Both the position numbers and the translations under genes were made by a program. A stretch of DNA of 64,000 nt from Hemileia vastatrix (Eukaryota > Basidiomycota > Pucciniomycetes > Pucciniales > Zaghouaniaceae), in the NCBI GenBank assembly GCA_030280995.1, contig JASXTE010000007.1:4448001-4512000 (forward strand), in the 5' to 3' direction. Below are positions 54,453 to 64,000 of this stretch, piece after piece. Numbering within the stretch: position 1 is the first letter of the stretch; each line of letters opens with the position of its first letter. The notes under the pieces were generated by a model. The model was not told where the DNA came from. It did not search any database and saw nothing but the letters and a program-made list of their open reading frames with translations.

Positions 54453-57290
54453 TCAAAGATAGAGATCCTCGTCCGGTTCCCCATGTAAGAACGCTGATTT
54501 AACATCCATTTGATGAATTTCCCAGTCCTTGTAAGCAGCAATACTGAGTAAGAACCGAAGAGTTGCAAGTCTACCGGTGGGGGCATAAGTTTCATTATAC
54601 TCTATACCCTCAATCTGAGAAAAGCCTTGCACACAAAGTCTTGCTTTATATTTGACGATATTCCCATTAGAATCCGTCTTTTTCTTGAAGGTCCAAATAG
54701 TGCCTAAAAGATGATTATTAGCTGGAAGTGGAGACTCTTCCCATACCTTATGTTTGGATATGCTTGAGAGTTCAGCATTAATGGCTTTAAGCCATTCATC
54801 GCTTTCAGGTGAGTTTAGCGCTTGATAGTAATTTTGGGGAGTGTCGAATTGAGTGATGGCTAGGCAAGTCATATTGGCTCTTCTTTTGTTTGATAATATG
54901 TTGGAGGTGTCAATATCAGAGGAAATTTCTTTAGACGGTCGAAGATTTTTGTCGATATAAGTGTAATGTTTGGATACCGGTGGTTCAGATGTTGCCATGT
55001 CAGGTGGTGATGAATTGAATTCAGGTTCATTTGACATAGCTTCGATTACGGGGTCTTCAAAAGTGACTGATTTGGAAGTATTAGAAGGTGTAAAGTTGGG
55101 GCAGATGTCTTCTAGATCAGGAAATTGAAGTGTCTCTGCTGATTTTCCATTAGAGATTTTGCGTGATAGGTTAAAGGTATTGAGAAATTTGACATCATGA
55201 GTTATAATAATTTTATCTTCAGGAATAGAGTATATTTGATAGTTAACATGTCCATCACAATAGCCAAGAAATATACCTTCTTCTCCACTCCTCTCAAATT
55301 TTCCGTTTCGTTTTGATTTTTGCAAGTGGTAGACGACATCTGAACCAAAAGGATGAAGATTGGTGGGTTCTTTGGAGTTTTTATGCCAGAGAACCCATGG
55401 AGATTTATTTGATTCGAGTGATGATGAAGGAAGGATATTAAGAAGGTATGTAGCCGTGTTAACGGCTTCAGCCCACCAGGTGGAATCAAGACCCGATTCA
55501 ATCAATAGGCATTTGGCTTTCTCTACAATGGAGCGGTTACCCCTCTCAGCTATTGGATTCTGTTGTGGAGAATAGGGAGCAGTGCGTAAATGAATAATAC
55601 CTTTATTTTTAAGATGATCTCGCATGGAATAATTAGTGAATTCGCCACCATTATCAGAGACAATATTCTTGATTTTTCGGTCAAGTTGATTTTCGACTAA
55701 TGTTTCGTATTCTTTATAATGATGGAACGTCTCAGATTTGAGTTCAAGAAAGTAGACATGTCGATAACGTGAATGACCATCCACAATTTGAAGAAAATAT
55801 GATTTGCCACCCCTGGATTCTGGAGTAATTGGTCCACAGAGGTCCATATGAATAACGTCGAGAGGTGATTCGGGTGTCGGAAAAGTTCCAGAATAGGGTA
55901 AAGTATGTGCTTTAGCTAATGCACAAGTTTTACAAGTAAATTTAGAGAAATTCAAACCTGGGAATAATTTCTCCATGGTTTGATTACTAGGGTGCCCGTA
56001 ATTATGATGTAGTAACATTAGTTTTTGTTCGTGATTGTTAACTGGAGTTGATAGGTTGTAGATAGGATGGATTGATAAGGGAAAAGTTAAAATTTGTCCA
56101 TTTGAATTGCAATTTATATATGAGGAGTCATCGAGTTTTATTTTGAATTGTCCAGATTCATTAATAAGACTCCGTCCGTCCGATAAAATATCGATGGCTG
56201 AGATAAGATTAGCTTTAACTGAGGGAATATAAAGAGAATCTTCAATTACAAAGTTATGACCTGCAGAGAGAAATGAAACTGTGCCTTGTCCAAGGGCAAT
56301 AATTTCATCTCCATTGGCCATTGTTAAGGTGATATTGGAAGATTGATAAGATTTGAAGTACTTTAAGTCATTAAATATAGTAAACGAAGCGCCACTGTCC
56401 AGGATGGCATGGTCGTTAGGTAAATTGGATATAATTGATAAAACTTTGTGAGTGGTGTCCTTGTCTTTATTTTCCCTCTCTTTCTTTCTTTTTAAAAATT
56501 CATCTCGTTTCTCAGGATGTAGCTGGAAACAAGAAGATTCAGGATGAGGAGCTAGAGGGTTATGTTTTCCTTTTGAGCAAAACGTTTTGGCTTTCGCGTC
56601 CATAGTTAAAGCTGTCCCGGATGAATTATTGAGAGCCTTTCTCCTGGTGATCTCTGCTTCTATGTCGGAAAATATATTTTCAATGGTAGGTCGCTGATTA
56701 GTTATATCGTATTTACTTAGGATAATAGTAGCGGCGGTTTGGTAGGATTCAGGAAGTAAATTTAATACATAATTTCCCATAATATACGATAAAATGTTTT
56801 CTTTAAATAAATCAGGAGCTACTTCTCTGAGTAATTTCATAGTACTTCTGAATTCGTTAATTGCTCCTAACAGATTGCTTTCCGTGAATTTAATTTTGAA
56901 AAGTTGATTGACGACATAGGAACAATTCTGAGTGGATTTAGATGCGTAATGATCCTTAATACGAGACCATAGTTCAGCCGGCTCTACTAGATCATCGTTG
57001 AGGACAAATTTGTCTTGATTAGGTCGATCCAAGAACATTTTAATTATTGTATTTGTTTGTCTTTGTCGCAACTTGAAAATACTTAGGAGCTCAGGATTGG
57101 TAGGTATTGATATGTCTTTAATAAGAAACTGATCCAAATTTCGTACAGTAAGAGCATATTTGATATCGGTTTTCCAAGTACTGTAATTTTTGTCGTTTAA
57201 CTTTTCAATGCCTTTTATTTCAGAATAAGTAGCAGAGTCTTGTAAATAAGAGAAGTCAGGAGAAGTAGTGGGGGTCGACGATTCAGGCAT
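54453..57290 (-). CDS. Copia copy 1 gag-pol N-terminal part (945 aa): Gag, protease, integrase, RT start
   Basis: The ATG at 57290 follows a leader of about 95 nt. Domains: copia-type Gag (about 1-230), a zinc-binding C-x3-HNP-x3-H-x4-C stretch (238-254), protease D297-S-G-A, pre-integrase H429-x3-H433 with C453-x2-C456, and integrase D483, D546, E582 (D35E spacing). RT starts at about 840, with the first catalytic Asp D929 in [11 protein letters not shown]. The ORF ends at TGA (54453-54455) after DEDLYL. All other visible catalytic residues are present, so only this stop appears to inactivate it. Confidence 0.93.
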   Translation of the reverse strand: MPESSTPTTSPDFSYLQDSATYSEIKGIEKLNDKNYSTWKTDIKYALTVRNLDQFLIKDISIPTNPELLSIFKLRQRQTNTIIKMFLDRPNQDKFVLNDDLVEPAELWSRIKDHYASKSTQNCSYVVNQLFKIKFTESNLLGAINEFRSTMKLLREVAPDLFKENILSYIMGNYVLNLLPESYQTAATIILSKYDITNQRPTIENIFSDIEAEITRRKALNNSSGTALTMDAKAKTFCSKGKHNPLAPHPESSCFQLHPEKRDEFLKRKKERENKDKDTTHKVLSIISNLPNDHAILDSGASFTIFNDLKYFKSYQSSNITLTMANGDEIIALGQGTVSFLSAGHNFVIEDSLYIPSVKANLISAIDILSDGRSLINESGQFKIKLDDSSYINCNSNGQILTFPLSIHPIYNLSTPVNNHEQKLMLLHHNYGHPSNQTMEKLFPGLNFSKFTCKTCALAKAHTLPYSGTFPTPESPLDVIHMDLCGPITPESRGGKSYFLQIVDGHSRYRHVYFLELKSETFHHYKEYETLVENQLDRKIKNIVSDNGGEFTNYSMRDHLKNKGIIHLRTAPYSPQQNPIAERGNRSIVEKAKCLLIESGLDSTWWAEAVNTATYLLNILPSSSLESNKSPWVLWHKNSKEPTNLHPFGSDVVYHLQKSKRNGKFERSGEEGIFLGYCDGHVNYQIYSIPEDKIIITHDVKFLNTFNLSRKISNGKSAETLQFPDLEDICPNFTPSNTSKSVTFEDPVIEAMSNEPEFNSSPPDMATSEPPVSKHYTYIDKNLRPSKEISSDIDTSNILSNKRRANMTCLAITQFDTPQNYYQALNSPESDEWLKAINAELSSISKHKVWEESPLPANNHLLGTIWTFKKKTDSNGNIVKYKARLCVQGFSQIEGIEYNETYAPTGRLATLRFLLSIAAYKDWEIHQMDVKSAFLHGEPDEDLYL

Positions 57291-57382
57291 ATCGGGTAAA
57301 GCAGTGTAGGTAGAGTTATGATCAGAGGAATCGTTAGTATTGATAGAACTCGGGGTAGCCAGCTTTCCTTAATACAACAGGG

Positions 57383-57398
57383 GCGCTGGGCCCATAAC
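57383..57398 (-). other. Copia primer-binding site matching the initiator-tRNA-Met anticodon arm
   Basis: The plus strand reads GCGCTGGGCCCATAAC, which matches the anticodon stem-loop of eukaryotic initiator tRNA-Met (CUGGGCCCAUAAC). The minus-strand site is therefore complementary to a tRNA half, as in Ty5 and Drosophila copia. It lies 2 nt from the LTR. Copy 2 has the same site at 62061-62076. Confidence 0.8.
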
Positions 57399-57400
57399 CC

Positions 57401-57970
57401 TGATAACAATGATAATAAAAGATTAGTGGACTTAGTGGACAGAGGGAGGATGGACACGAGAAGAGGTTGGACAAGGACAGAGAAAAATCTACCTGATAAC
57501 AATGATAATAAAAGATTAGTGGACTTAGTGGACAGAGGGAGGATGGACACGAGAAGAGGTTGGACAAGGACAGAGAAACTAGGGACAAAAGTAAAGATAA
57601 GTAAAGTGGACGAATAATAATAATAAATAAGGGAGAAAGAAATGGATGCATTGCTGAGGAAGAGCACACATACAATCTACCTGATAACAATGATAATAAA
57701 AGATTAGTGGACTTAGTGGACAGAGGGAGGATGGACACGAGAAGAGGTTGGACAAGGACAGAGAAACTAGGGACAAAAGTAAAGATAAGTAAAGTGGACG
57801 AATAATAATAATAAATAAGGGAGAAAGAAATGGATGCGGAAAGAGAAACAACACCGCATCCATTTATAGAATGCTTGTAATATCGATATGTATTTAGACT
57901 AGAGTAGAATTATAAACTAACATATAATATAGTCGTTAAATATTATTATAGTAAGCGATGATATTTAACA
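57401..57970 (-). repeat. Copia LTR 2 (shared by copies 1 and 2)
   Basis: It is offset from LTR 1 by exactly 4678 bp, with the same 570-bp length and the same internal repeats at 57401, 57494 and 57682. On its left are the copy 1 primer site and leader; on its right are the copy 2 polypurine tract and RNase H. No host DNA separates the copies. Confidence 0.93.
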
Positions 57971-57981
57971 CCCTCCCGTGC

Positions 57982-59130
57982 TCAAGACAGCAATGGATGA
58001 AGATTAAGTTTATCTACAAATTCATTATGTTTAATGCGAGAAAGTGATTTAGTTAAGATATCAGCACACATATCATTGGTCGAGACATAGTCTATATCTA
58101 ATTCTTTATTGTTAACAAGTTCATGCAACCAACACACTCGGGTATTGATATGTCTAGTTCGATGTTGATAGAGTGGGTTGAGAGCAAGTTTGATGGCGCC
58201 TTGATTGTCACCAATTAATTTGACTTCAGACAGTTGAATCGAGAAGTCATTAAAGAGTTCTTTCATCCAAAGTAAGTCTTGCCCACATTCAGTCATTGAG
58301 TAATATTCAGATTCAGAGACAGATAATGAAACGGATTGTTGTTTGCTGGAACGCCAACTGAGTAATCCTAAGTGAAAAACTAAGGTTCCAGATGTAGATT
58401 TTGAGTCTTCTGACTTATTGTAATCAGAGTCGGCATAGCCTGTAAGAACACCCAATTGAGAGTTAGTGACATTGCCCAAGGTAAGACCATAATTCTTGGT
58501 TAACTGAAGATAACGTAAAATATGGAAAAAAGATGTTATTTGTTGATCGGTGGGTTCATTGAGGTATTGAGCAAGAGCACTAGCTGCAAATGCTAGGTCG
58601 GGCCGAGTACAGAGAACTAGGTAGTTAAGCAGACCAATAGCCCTTCTGTAATTGAAAAGACTGGTTAGTTTAGTTGTTGAGCATTTGGTGAAATGAAGAT
58701 TCGGAACAAGAGGGGTGGTAACAGTTCGACAGGATTCATGATTAAATTCTTTTAATATATTTTTGATGTATAATTGTTGAGAAAGTGTGATAGTTCGGTT
58801 TGATCTGTTTCTGGTGACCTTCATTCCAAGTACCCATTTAAGTTCTCCTTGATCATCCATGTCAAAAACTTGAGATATTTTGTTTTTGAAGTCGTTGACT
58901 GCTGGACCACCAATAATAAGATCATCGACATGTATGAAGACATAACAGGGGTTCGCAAGATCTTGATTGAGAAACAGACAAGGATCAGCTTTGCTGGCCT
59001 TAAAACCAATGTCGGAGAAGAATGTAGCTAATTTATTATACCAACAACGAGGACTTTGTTTCAATCCGTATAAGGATTTTTTGAGGTGAAGACAATAATC
59101 TTTATTTTTGGGTGAATAGCCATTTGGAAA
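57982..59130 (-). CDS. Copia copy 2 pol C-terminal part
   Basis: The protein is identical to copy 1 (53304-54452), including the HVDD box and RNase H. It is separated from the upstream ORF by the same TGA. Confidence 0.88.
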   Translation of the reverse strand, partial: FPNGYSPKNKDYCLHLKKSLYGLKQSPRCWYNKLATFFSDIGFKASKADPCLFLNQDLANPCYVFIHVDDLIIGGPAVNDFKNKISQVFDMDDQGELKWVLGMKVTRNRSNRTITLSQQLYIKNILKEFNHESCRTVTTPLVPNLHFTKCSTTKLTSLFNYRRAIGLLNYLVLCTRPDLAFAASALAQYLNEPTDQQITSFFHILRYLQLTKNYGLTLGNVTNSQLGVLTGYADSDYNKSEDSKSTSGTLVFHLGLLSWRSSKQQSVSLSVSESEYYSMTECGQDLLWMKELFNDFSIQLSEVKLIGDNQGAIKLALNPLYQHRTRHINTRVCWLHELVNNKELDIDYVSTNDMCADILTKSLSRIKHNEFVDKLNLHPLLS

Positions 59131-61968
59131 TCAAAGATAGAGATCCTCGTCCGGTTCCCCATGTAAGAACGCTGATTTAACATCCATTTGATGAATTTCC
59201 CAGTCCTTGTAAGCAGCAATACTGAGTAAGAACCGAAGAGTTGCAAGTCTACCGGTGGGGGCATAAGTTTCATTATACTCTATACCCTCAATCTGAGAAA
59301 AGCCTTGCACACAAAGTCTTGCTTTATATTTGACGATATTCCCATTAGAATCCGTCTTTTTCTTGAAGGTCCAAATAGTGCCTAAAAGATGATTATTAGC
59401 TGGAAGTGGAGACTCTTCCCATACCTTATGTTTGGATATGCTTGAGAGTTCAGCATTAATGGCTTTAAGCCATTCATCGCTTTCAGGTGAGTTTAGCGCT
59501 TGATAGTAATTTTGGGGAGTGTCGAATTGAGTGATGGCTAGGCAAGTCATATTGGCTCTTCTTTTGTTTGATAATATGTTGGAGGTGTCAATATCAGAGG
59601 AAATTTCTTTAGACGGTCGAAGATTTTTGTCGATATAAGTGTAATGTTTGGATACCGGTGGTTCAGATGTTGCCATGTCAGGTGGTGATGAATTGAATTC
59701 AGGTTCATTTGACATAGCTTCGATTACGGGGTCTTCAAAAGTGACTGATTTGGAAGTATTAGAAGGTGTAAAGTTGGGGCAGATGTCTTCTAGATCAGGA
59801 AATTGAAGTGTCTCTGCTGATTTTCCATTAGAGATTTTGCGTGATAGGTTAAAGGTATTGAGAAATTTGACATCATGAGTTATAATAATTTTATCTTCAG
59901 GAATAGAGTATATTTGATAGTTAACATGTCCATCACAATAGCCAAGAAATATACCTTCTTCTCCACTCCTCTCAAATTTTCCGTTTCGTTTTGATTTTTG
60001 CAAGTGGTAGACGACATCTGAACCAAAAGGATGAAGATTGGTGGGTTCTTTGGAGTTTTTATGCCAGAGAACCCATGGAGATTTATTTGATTCGAGTGAT
60101 GATGAAGGAAGGATATTAAGAAGGTATGTAGCCGTGTTAACGGCTTCAGCCCACCAGGTGGAATCAAGACCCGATTCAATCAATAGGCATTTGGCTTTCT
60201 CTACAATGGAGCGGTTACCCCTCTCAGCTATTGGATTCTGTTGTGGAGAATAGGGAGCAGTGCGTAAATGAATAATACCTTTATTTTTAAGATGATCTCG
60301 CATGGAATAATTAGTGAATTCGCCACCATTATCAGAGACAATATTCTTGATTTTTCGGTCAAGTTGATTTTCGACTAATGTTTCGTATTCTTTATAATGA
60401 TGGAACGTCTCAGATTTGAGTTCAAGAAAGTAGACATGTCGATAACGTGAATGACCATCCACAATTTGAAGAAAATATGATTTGCCACCCCTGGATTCTG
60501 GAGTAATTGGTCCACAGAGGTCCATATGAATAACGTCGAGAGGTGATTCGGGTGTCGGAAAAGTTCCAGAATAGGGTAAAGTATGTGCTTTAGCTAATGC
60601 ACAAGTTTTACAAGTAAATTTAGAGAAATTCAAACCTGGGAATAATTTCTCCATGGTTTGATTACTAGGGTGCCCGTAATTATGATGTAGTAACATTAGT
60701 TTTTGTTCGTGATTGTTAACTGGAGTTGATAGGTTGTAGATAGGATGGATTGATAAGGGAAAAGTTAAAATTTGTCCATTTGAATTGCAATTTATATATG
60801 AGGAGTCATCGAGTTTTATTTTGAATTGTCCAGATTCATTAATAAGACTCCGTCCGTCCGATAAAATATCGATGGCTGAGATAAGATTAGCTTTAACTGA
60901 GGGAATATAAAGAGAATCTTCAATTACAAAGTTATGACCTGCAGAGAGAAATGAAACTGTGCCTTGTCCAAGGGCAATAATTTCATCTCCATTGGCCATT
61001 GTTAAGGTGATATTGGAAGATTGATAAGATTTGAAGTACTTTAAGTCATTAAATATAGTAAACGAAGCGCCACTGTCCAGGATGGCATGGTCGTTAGGTA
61101 AATTGGATATAATTGATAAAACTTTGTGAGTGGTGTCCTTGTCTTTATTTTCCCTCTCTTTCTTTCTTTTTAAAAATTCATCTCGTTTCTCAGGATGTAG
61201 CTGGAAACAAGAAGATTCAGGATGAGGAGCTAGAGGGTTATGTTTTCCTTTTGAGCAAAACGTTTTGGCTTTCGCGTCCATAGTTAAAGCTGTCCCGGAT
61301 GAATTATTGAGAGCCTTTCTCCTGGTGATCTCTGCTTCTATGTCGGAAAATATATTTTCAATGGTAGGTCGCTGATTAGTTATATCGTATTTACTTAGGA
61401 TAATAGTAGCGGCGGTTTGGTAGGATTCAGGAAGTAAATTTAATACATAATTTCCCATAATATACGATAAAATGTTTTCTTTAAATAAATCAGGAGCTAC
61501 TTCTCTGAGTAATTTCATAGTACTTCTGAATTCGTTAATTGCTCCTAACAGATTGCTTTCCGTGAATTTAATTTTGAAAAGTTGATTGACGACATAGGAA
61601 CAATTCTGAGTGGATTTAGATGCGTAATGATCCTTAATACGAGACCATAGTTCAGCCGGCTCTACTAGATCATCGTTGAGGACAAATTTGTCTTGATTAG
61701 GTCGATCCAAGAACATTTTAATTATTGTATTTGTTTGTCTTTGTCGCAACTTGAAAATACTTAGGAGCTCAGGATTGGTAGGTATTGATATGTCTTTAAT
61801 AAGAAACTGATCCAAATTTCGTACAGTAAGAGCATATTTGATATCGGTTTTCCAAGTACTGTAATTTTTGTCGTTTAACTTTTCAATGCCTTTTATTTCA
61901 GAATAAGTAGCAGAGTCTTGTAAATAAGAGAAGTCAGGAGAAGTAGTGGGGGTCGACGATTCAGGCAT
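59131..61968 (-). CDS. Copia copy 2 gag-pol N-terminal part (945 aa)
   Basis: It is identical in predicted protein to 54453-57290, with the same start, catalytic residues and terminal TGA (59131-59133). That no residue differs over 945 codons means either very recent amplification or duplicated assembly. Confidence 0.92.
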   Translation of the reverse strand: MPESSTPTTSPDFSYLQDSATYSEIKGIEKLNDKNYSTWKTDIKYALTVRNLDQFLIKDISIPTNPELLSIFKLRQRQTNTIIKMFLDRPNQDKFVLNDDLVEPAELWSRIKDHYASKSTQNCSYVVNQLFKIKFTESNLLGAINEFRSTMKLLREVAPDLFKENILSYIMGNYVLNLLPESYQTAATIILSKYDITNQRPTIENIFSDIEAEITRRKALNNSSGTALTMDAKAKTFCSKGKHNPLAPHPESSCFQLHPEKRDEFLKRKKERENKDKDTTHKVLSIISNLPNDHAILDSGASFTIFNDLKYFKSYQSSNITLTMANGDEIIALGQGTVSFLSAGHNFVIEDSLYIPSVKANLISAIDILSDGRSLINESGQFKIKLDDSSYINCNSNGQILTFPLSIHPIYNLSTPVNNHEQKLMLLHHNYGHPSNQTMEKLFPGLNFSKFTCKTCALAKAHTLPYSGTFPTPESPLDVIHMDLCGPITPESRGGKSYFLQIVDGHSRYRHVYFLELKSETFHHYKEYETLVENQLDRKIKNIVSDNGGEFTNYSMRDHLKNKGIIHLRTAPYSPQQNPIAERGNRSIVEKAKCLLIESGLDSTWWAEAVNTATYLLNILPSSSLESNKSPWVLWHKNSKEPTNLHPFGSDVVYHLQKSKRNGKFERSGEEGIFLGYCDGHVNYQIYSIPEDKIIITHDVKFLNTFNLSRKISNGKSAETLQFPDLEDICPNFTPSNTSKSVTFEDPVIEAMSNEPEFNSSPPDMATSEPPVSKHYTYIDKNLRPSKEISSDIDTSNILSNKRRANMTCLAITQFDTPQNYYQALNSPESDEWLKAINAELSSISKHKVWEESPLPANNHLLGTIWTFKKKTDSNGNIVKYKARLCVQGFSQIEGIEYNETYAPTGRLATLRFLLSIAAYKDWEIHQMDVKSAFLHGEPDEDLYL

Positions 61969-62060
61969 ATCGGGTAAAGCAGTGTAGGTAGAGTTATGAT
62001 CAGAGGAATCGTTAGTATTGATAGAACTCGGGGTAGCCAGCTTTCCTTAATACAACAGGG

Positions 62061-62076
62061 GCGCTGGGCCCATAAC
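62061..62076 (-). other. Copia copy 2 primer-binding site
   Basis: This is the same tRNA-iMet anticodon-arm match as at 57383-57398, two bases from LTR 3. Confidence 0.8.
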
Positions 62077-62078
62077 CC

Positions 62079-62648
62079 TGATAACAATGATAATAAAAGA
62101 TTAGTGGACTTAGTGGACAGAGGGAGGATGGACACGAGAAGAGGTTGGACAAGGACAGAGAAAAATCTACCTGATAACAATGATAATAAAAGATTAGTGG
62201 ACTTAGTGGACAGAGGGAGGATGGACACGAGAAGAGGTTGGACAAGGACAGAGAAACTAGGGACAAAAGTAAAGATAAGTAAAGTGGACGAATAATAATA
62301 ATAAATAAGGGAGAAAGAAATGGATGCATTGCTGAGGAAGAGCACACATACAATCTACCTGATAACAATGATAATAAAAGATTAGTGGACTTAGTGGACA
62401 GAGGGAGGATGGACACGAGAAGAGGTTGGACAAGGACAGAGAAACTAGGGACAAAAGTAAAGATAAGTAAAGTGGACGAATAATAATAATAAATAAGGGA
62501 GAAAGAAATGGATGCGGAAAGAGAAACAACACCGCATCCATTTATAGAATGCTTGTAATATCGATATGTATTTAGACTAGAGTAGAATTATAAACTAACA
62601 TATAATATAGTCGTTAAATATTATTATAGTAAGCGATGATATTTAACA
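62079..62648 (-). repeat. Copia LTR 3 (shared by copies 2 and 3)
   Basis: A further 4678-bp step from LTR 2, of the same length. Its presence shows that the array holds at least three units. Confidence 0.93.
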
Positions 62649-62659
62649 CCCTCCCGTGC

Positions 62660-63808
62660 TCAAGACAGCAATGGATGAAGATTAAGTTTATCTACAAATT
62701 CATTATGTTTAATGCGAGAAAGTGATTTAGTTAAGATATCAGCACACATATCATTGGTCGAGACATAGTCTATATCTAATTCTTTATTGTTAACAAGTTC
62801 ATGCAACCAACACACTCGGGTATTGATATGTCTAGTTCGATGTTGATAGAGTGGGTTGAGAGCAAGTTTGATGGCGCCTTGATTGTCACCAATTAATTTG
62901 ACTTCAGACAGTTGAATCGAGAAGTCATTAAAGAGTTCTTTCATCCAAAGTAAGTCTTGCCCACATTCAGTCATTGAGTAATATTCAGATTCAGAGACAG
63001 ATAATGAAACGGATTGTTGTTTGCTGGAACGCCAACTGAGTAATCCTAAGTGAAAAACTAAGGTTCCAGATGTAGATTTTGAGTCTTCTGACTTATTGTA
63101 ATCAGAGTCGGCATAGCCTGTAAGAACACCCAATTGAGAGTTAGTGACATTGCCCAAGGTAAGACCATAATTCTTGGTTAACTGAAGATAACGTAAAATA
63201 TGGAAAAAAGATGTTATTTGTTGATCGGTGGGTTCATTGAGGTATTGAGCAAGAGCACTAGCTGCAAATGCTAGGTCGGGCCGAGTACAGAGAACTAGGT
63301 AGTTAAGCAGACCAATAGCCCTTCTGTAATTGAAAAGACTGGTTAGTTTAGTTGTTGAGCATTTGGTGAAATGAAGATTCGGAACAAGAGGGGTGGTAAC
63401 AGTTCGACAGGATTCATGATTAAATTCTTTTAATATATTTTTGATGTATAATTGTTGAGAAAGTGTGATAGTTCGGTTTGATCTGTTTCTGGTGACCTTC
63501 ATTCCAAGTACCCATTTAAGTTCTCCTTGATCATCCATGTCAAAAACTTGAGATATTTTGTTTTTGAAGTCGTTGACTGCTGGACCACCAATAATAAGAT
63601 CATCGACATGTATGAAGACATAACAGGGGTTCGCAAGATCTTGATTGAGAAACAGACAAGGATCAGCTTTGCTGGCCTTAAAACCAATGTCGGAGAAGAA
63701 TGTAGCTAATTTATTATACCAACAACGAGGACTTTGTTTCAATCCGTATAAGGATTTTTTGAGGTGAAGACAATAATCTTTATTTTTGGGTGAATAGCCA
63801 TTTGGAAA
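62660..63808 (-). CDS. Copia copy 3 pol C-terminal part
   Basis: It is identical in predicted protein to the same part of copies 1 and 2. The shared TGA lies at 63809-63811. Confidence 0.88.
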   Translation of the reverse strand, partial: FPNGYSPKNKDYCLHLKKSLYGLKQSPRCWYNKLATFFSDIGFKASKADPCLFLNQDLANPCYVFIHVDDLIIGGPAVNDFKNKISQVFDMDDQGELKWVLGMKVTRNRSNRTITLSQQLYIKNILKEFNHESCRTVTTPLVPNLHFTKCSTTKLTSLFNYRRAIGLLNYLVLCTRPDLAFAASALAQYLNEPTDQQITSFFHILRYLQLTKNYGLTLGNVTNSQLGVLTGYADSDYNKSEDSKSTSGTLVFHLGLLSWRSSKQQSVSLSVSESEYYSMTECGQDLLWMKELFNDFSIQLSEVKLIGDNQGAIKLALNPLYQHRTRHINTRVCWLHELVNNKELDIDYVSTNDMCADILTKSLSRIKHNEFVDKLNLHPLLS

Positions 63809-64000
63809 TCAAAGATAGAGATCCTCGTCCGGTTCCCCATGTAAGAACGCTGATTTAACATCCATTTGATGAATTTCCCAGTCCTTGTAAGCAGCAATAC
63901 TGAGTAAGAACCGAAGAGTTGCAAGTCTACCGGTGGGGGCATAAGTTTCATTATACTCTATACCCTCAATCTGAGAAAAGCCTTGCACACAAAGTCTTGC
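63809..64000 (-). CDS. Copia copy 3 gag-pol N-terminal ORF, cut by the window edge
   Basis: Only the last about 64 codons of the 945-aa ORF, including the [13 protein letters not shown] motif, are inside the window. The rest continues beyond position 64000. Confidence 0.85.
   Translation of the reverse strand, partial: ARLCVQGFSQIEGIEYNETYAPTGRLATLRFLLSIAAYKDWEIHQMDVKSAFLHGEPDEDLYL

Larger units (their letters stand above)
52723..64000 (-). mobile_element. Head-to-tail tandem array of Ty1/copia elements sharing LTRs
   Basis: LTRs at 52723-53292, 57401-57970 and 62079-62648 alternate with internal regions at 53293-57400, 57971-62078 and 62649 onward. All features repeat at exactly 4678 bp (570 + 4108), and predicted proteins of copies 1 and 2 are identical. 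So copy 1's 5' LTR is also copy 2's 3' LTR. The array runs off the right edge. It may be a real array from LTR recombination, or an assembly artefact from circular or collapsed copies. Confidence 0.95.

Noticed and set aside
55360..55575. Small plus-strand ORF opposite copia integrase (also at 60038)
   Set aside because: It is a shadow of the long minus-strand coding frame, with no start context or similarity to the antisense Z genes.

Overview
This 64 kb window is almost entirely nested and broken LTR retrotransposons. No intact host gene, tRNA or rRNA was recognised. It is eukaryotic and most likely from a basidiomycete fungus, probably an agaricomycete. The clues are short introns of 66-69 bp with GTAAGT donors and CTAAC or CTGAT branch sites, the Ty3/gypsy pol style, a chromodomain integrase, and AT-rich DNA. 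I cannot name the species.

Layout, left to right. (1) 1-7732: G1, a plus-strand chromodomain Ty3/gypsy element with decayed gag, protease, RT-RNase H and integrase-chromodomain, and a 3' LTR; its 5' LTR lies outside the window. (2) 7733-10985 plus 22165-22789: remnant D, the 3' end of a second gypsy family, split inside its LTR by (3) 10986-22164: element A, a full-length but decayed minus-strand gypsy with two LTRs and a primer-binding site. (4) 22790-29194: G2, a minus-strand relative of G1 lacking integrase. (5) 29296-31146: an intron-bearing pseudogene, AT-rich filler, a palindrome-ended inverted-repeat element and a 28-bp tandem repeat. (6) 31145-32411: a solo G1-type LTR. (7) 32412-44795: element C, minus strand, same family as D. 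(8) 44944-49926: element E, a deleted relative of C. (9) 50731-51866: LTR F of another related gypsy. (10) 52723-64000: a head-to-tail tandem array of Ty1/copia elements with an exact 4678-bp period and shared 570-bp LTRs.

The most interesting system is in D, C and E. Between the end of pol and the 3' LTR, these gypsy elements carry two extra genes on the strand opposite to gag-pol, called Z1 and Z2 here. Each encodes a serine/proline-rich protein with a six-cysteine cluster spaced like a fungal Zn2Cys6 DNA-binding domain, but with the two halves in swapped order. Z2 has a 69-bp spliceosomal intron conserved in both copies that keep the region. In D, exon 1 from its ATG through the splice into exon 2 stays in one frame, interrupted only by nonsense changes. 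An array of about 6-9 short inverted-repeat motifs lies between Z1 and Z2 in all three copies. I infer a retrotransposon-borne antisense regulatory cassette, perhaps self-binding. All copies here are decayed, so this is the fossil of a system whose active form must be sought elsewhere in the genome.

Other structured signals are four covarying stem-loops in the leader of A, a hairpin array in the leader of G2, a half-tRNA-iMet primer site and a TATA-overlapping hairpin in the copia element, and two 11-bp-period minisatellites with a shared core.
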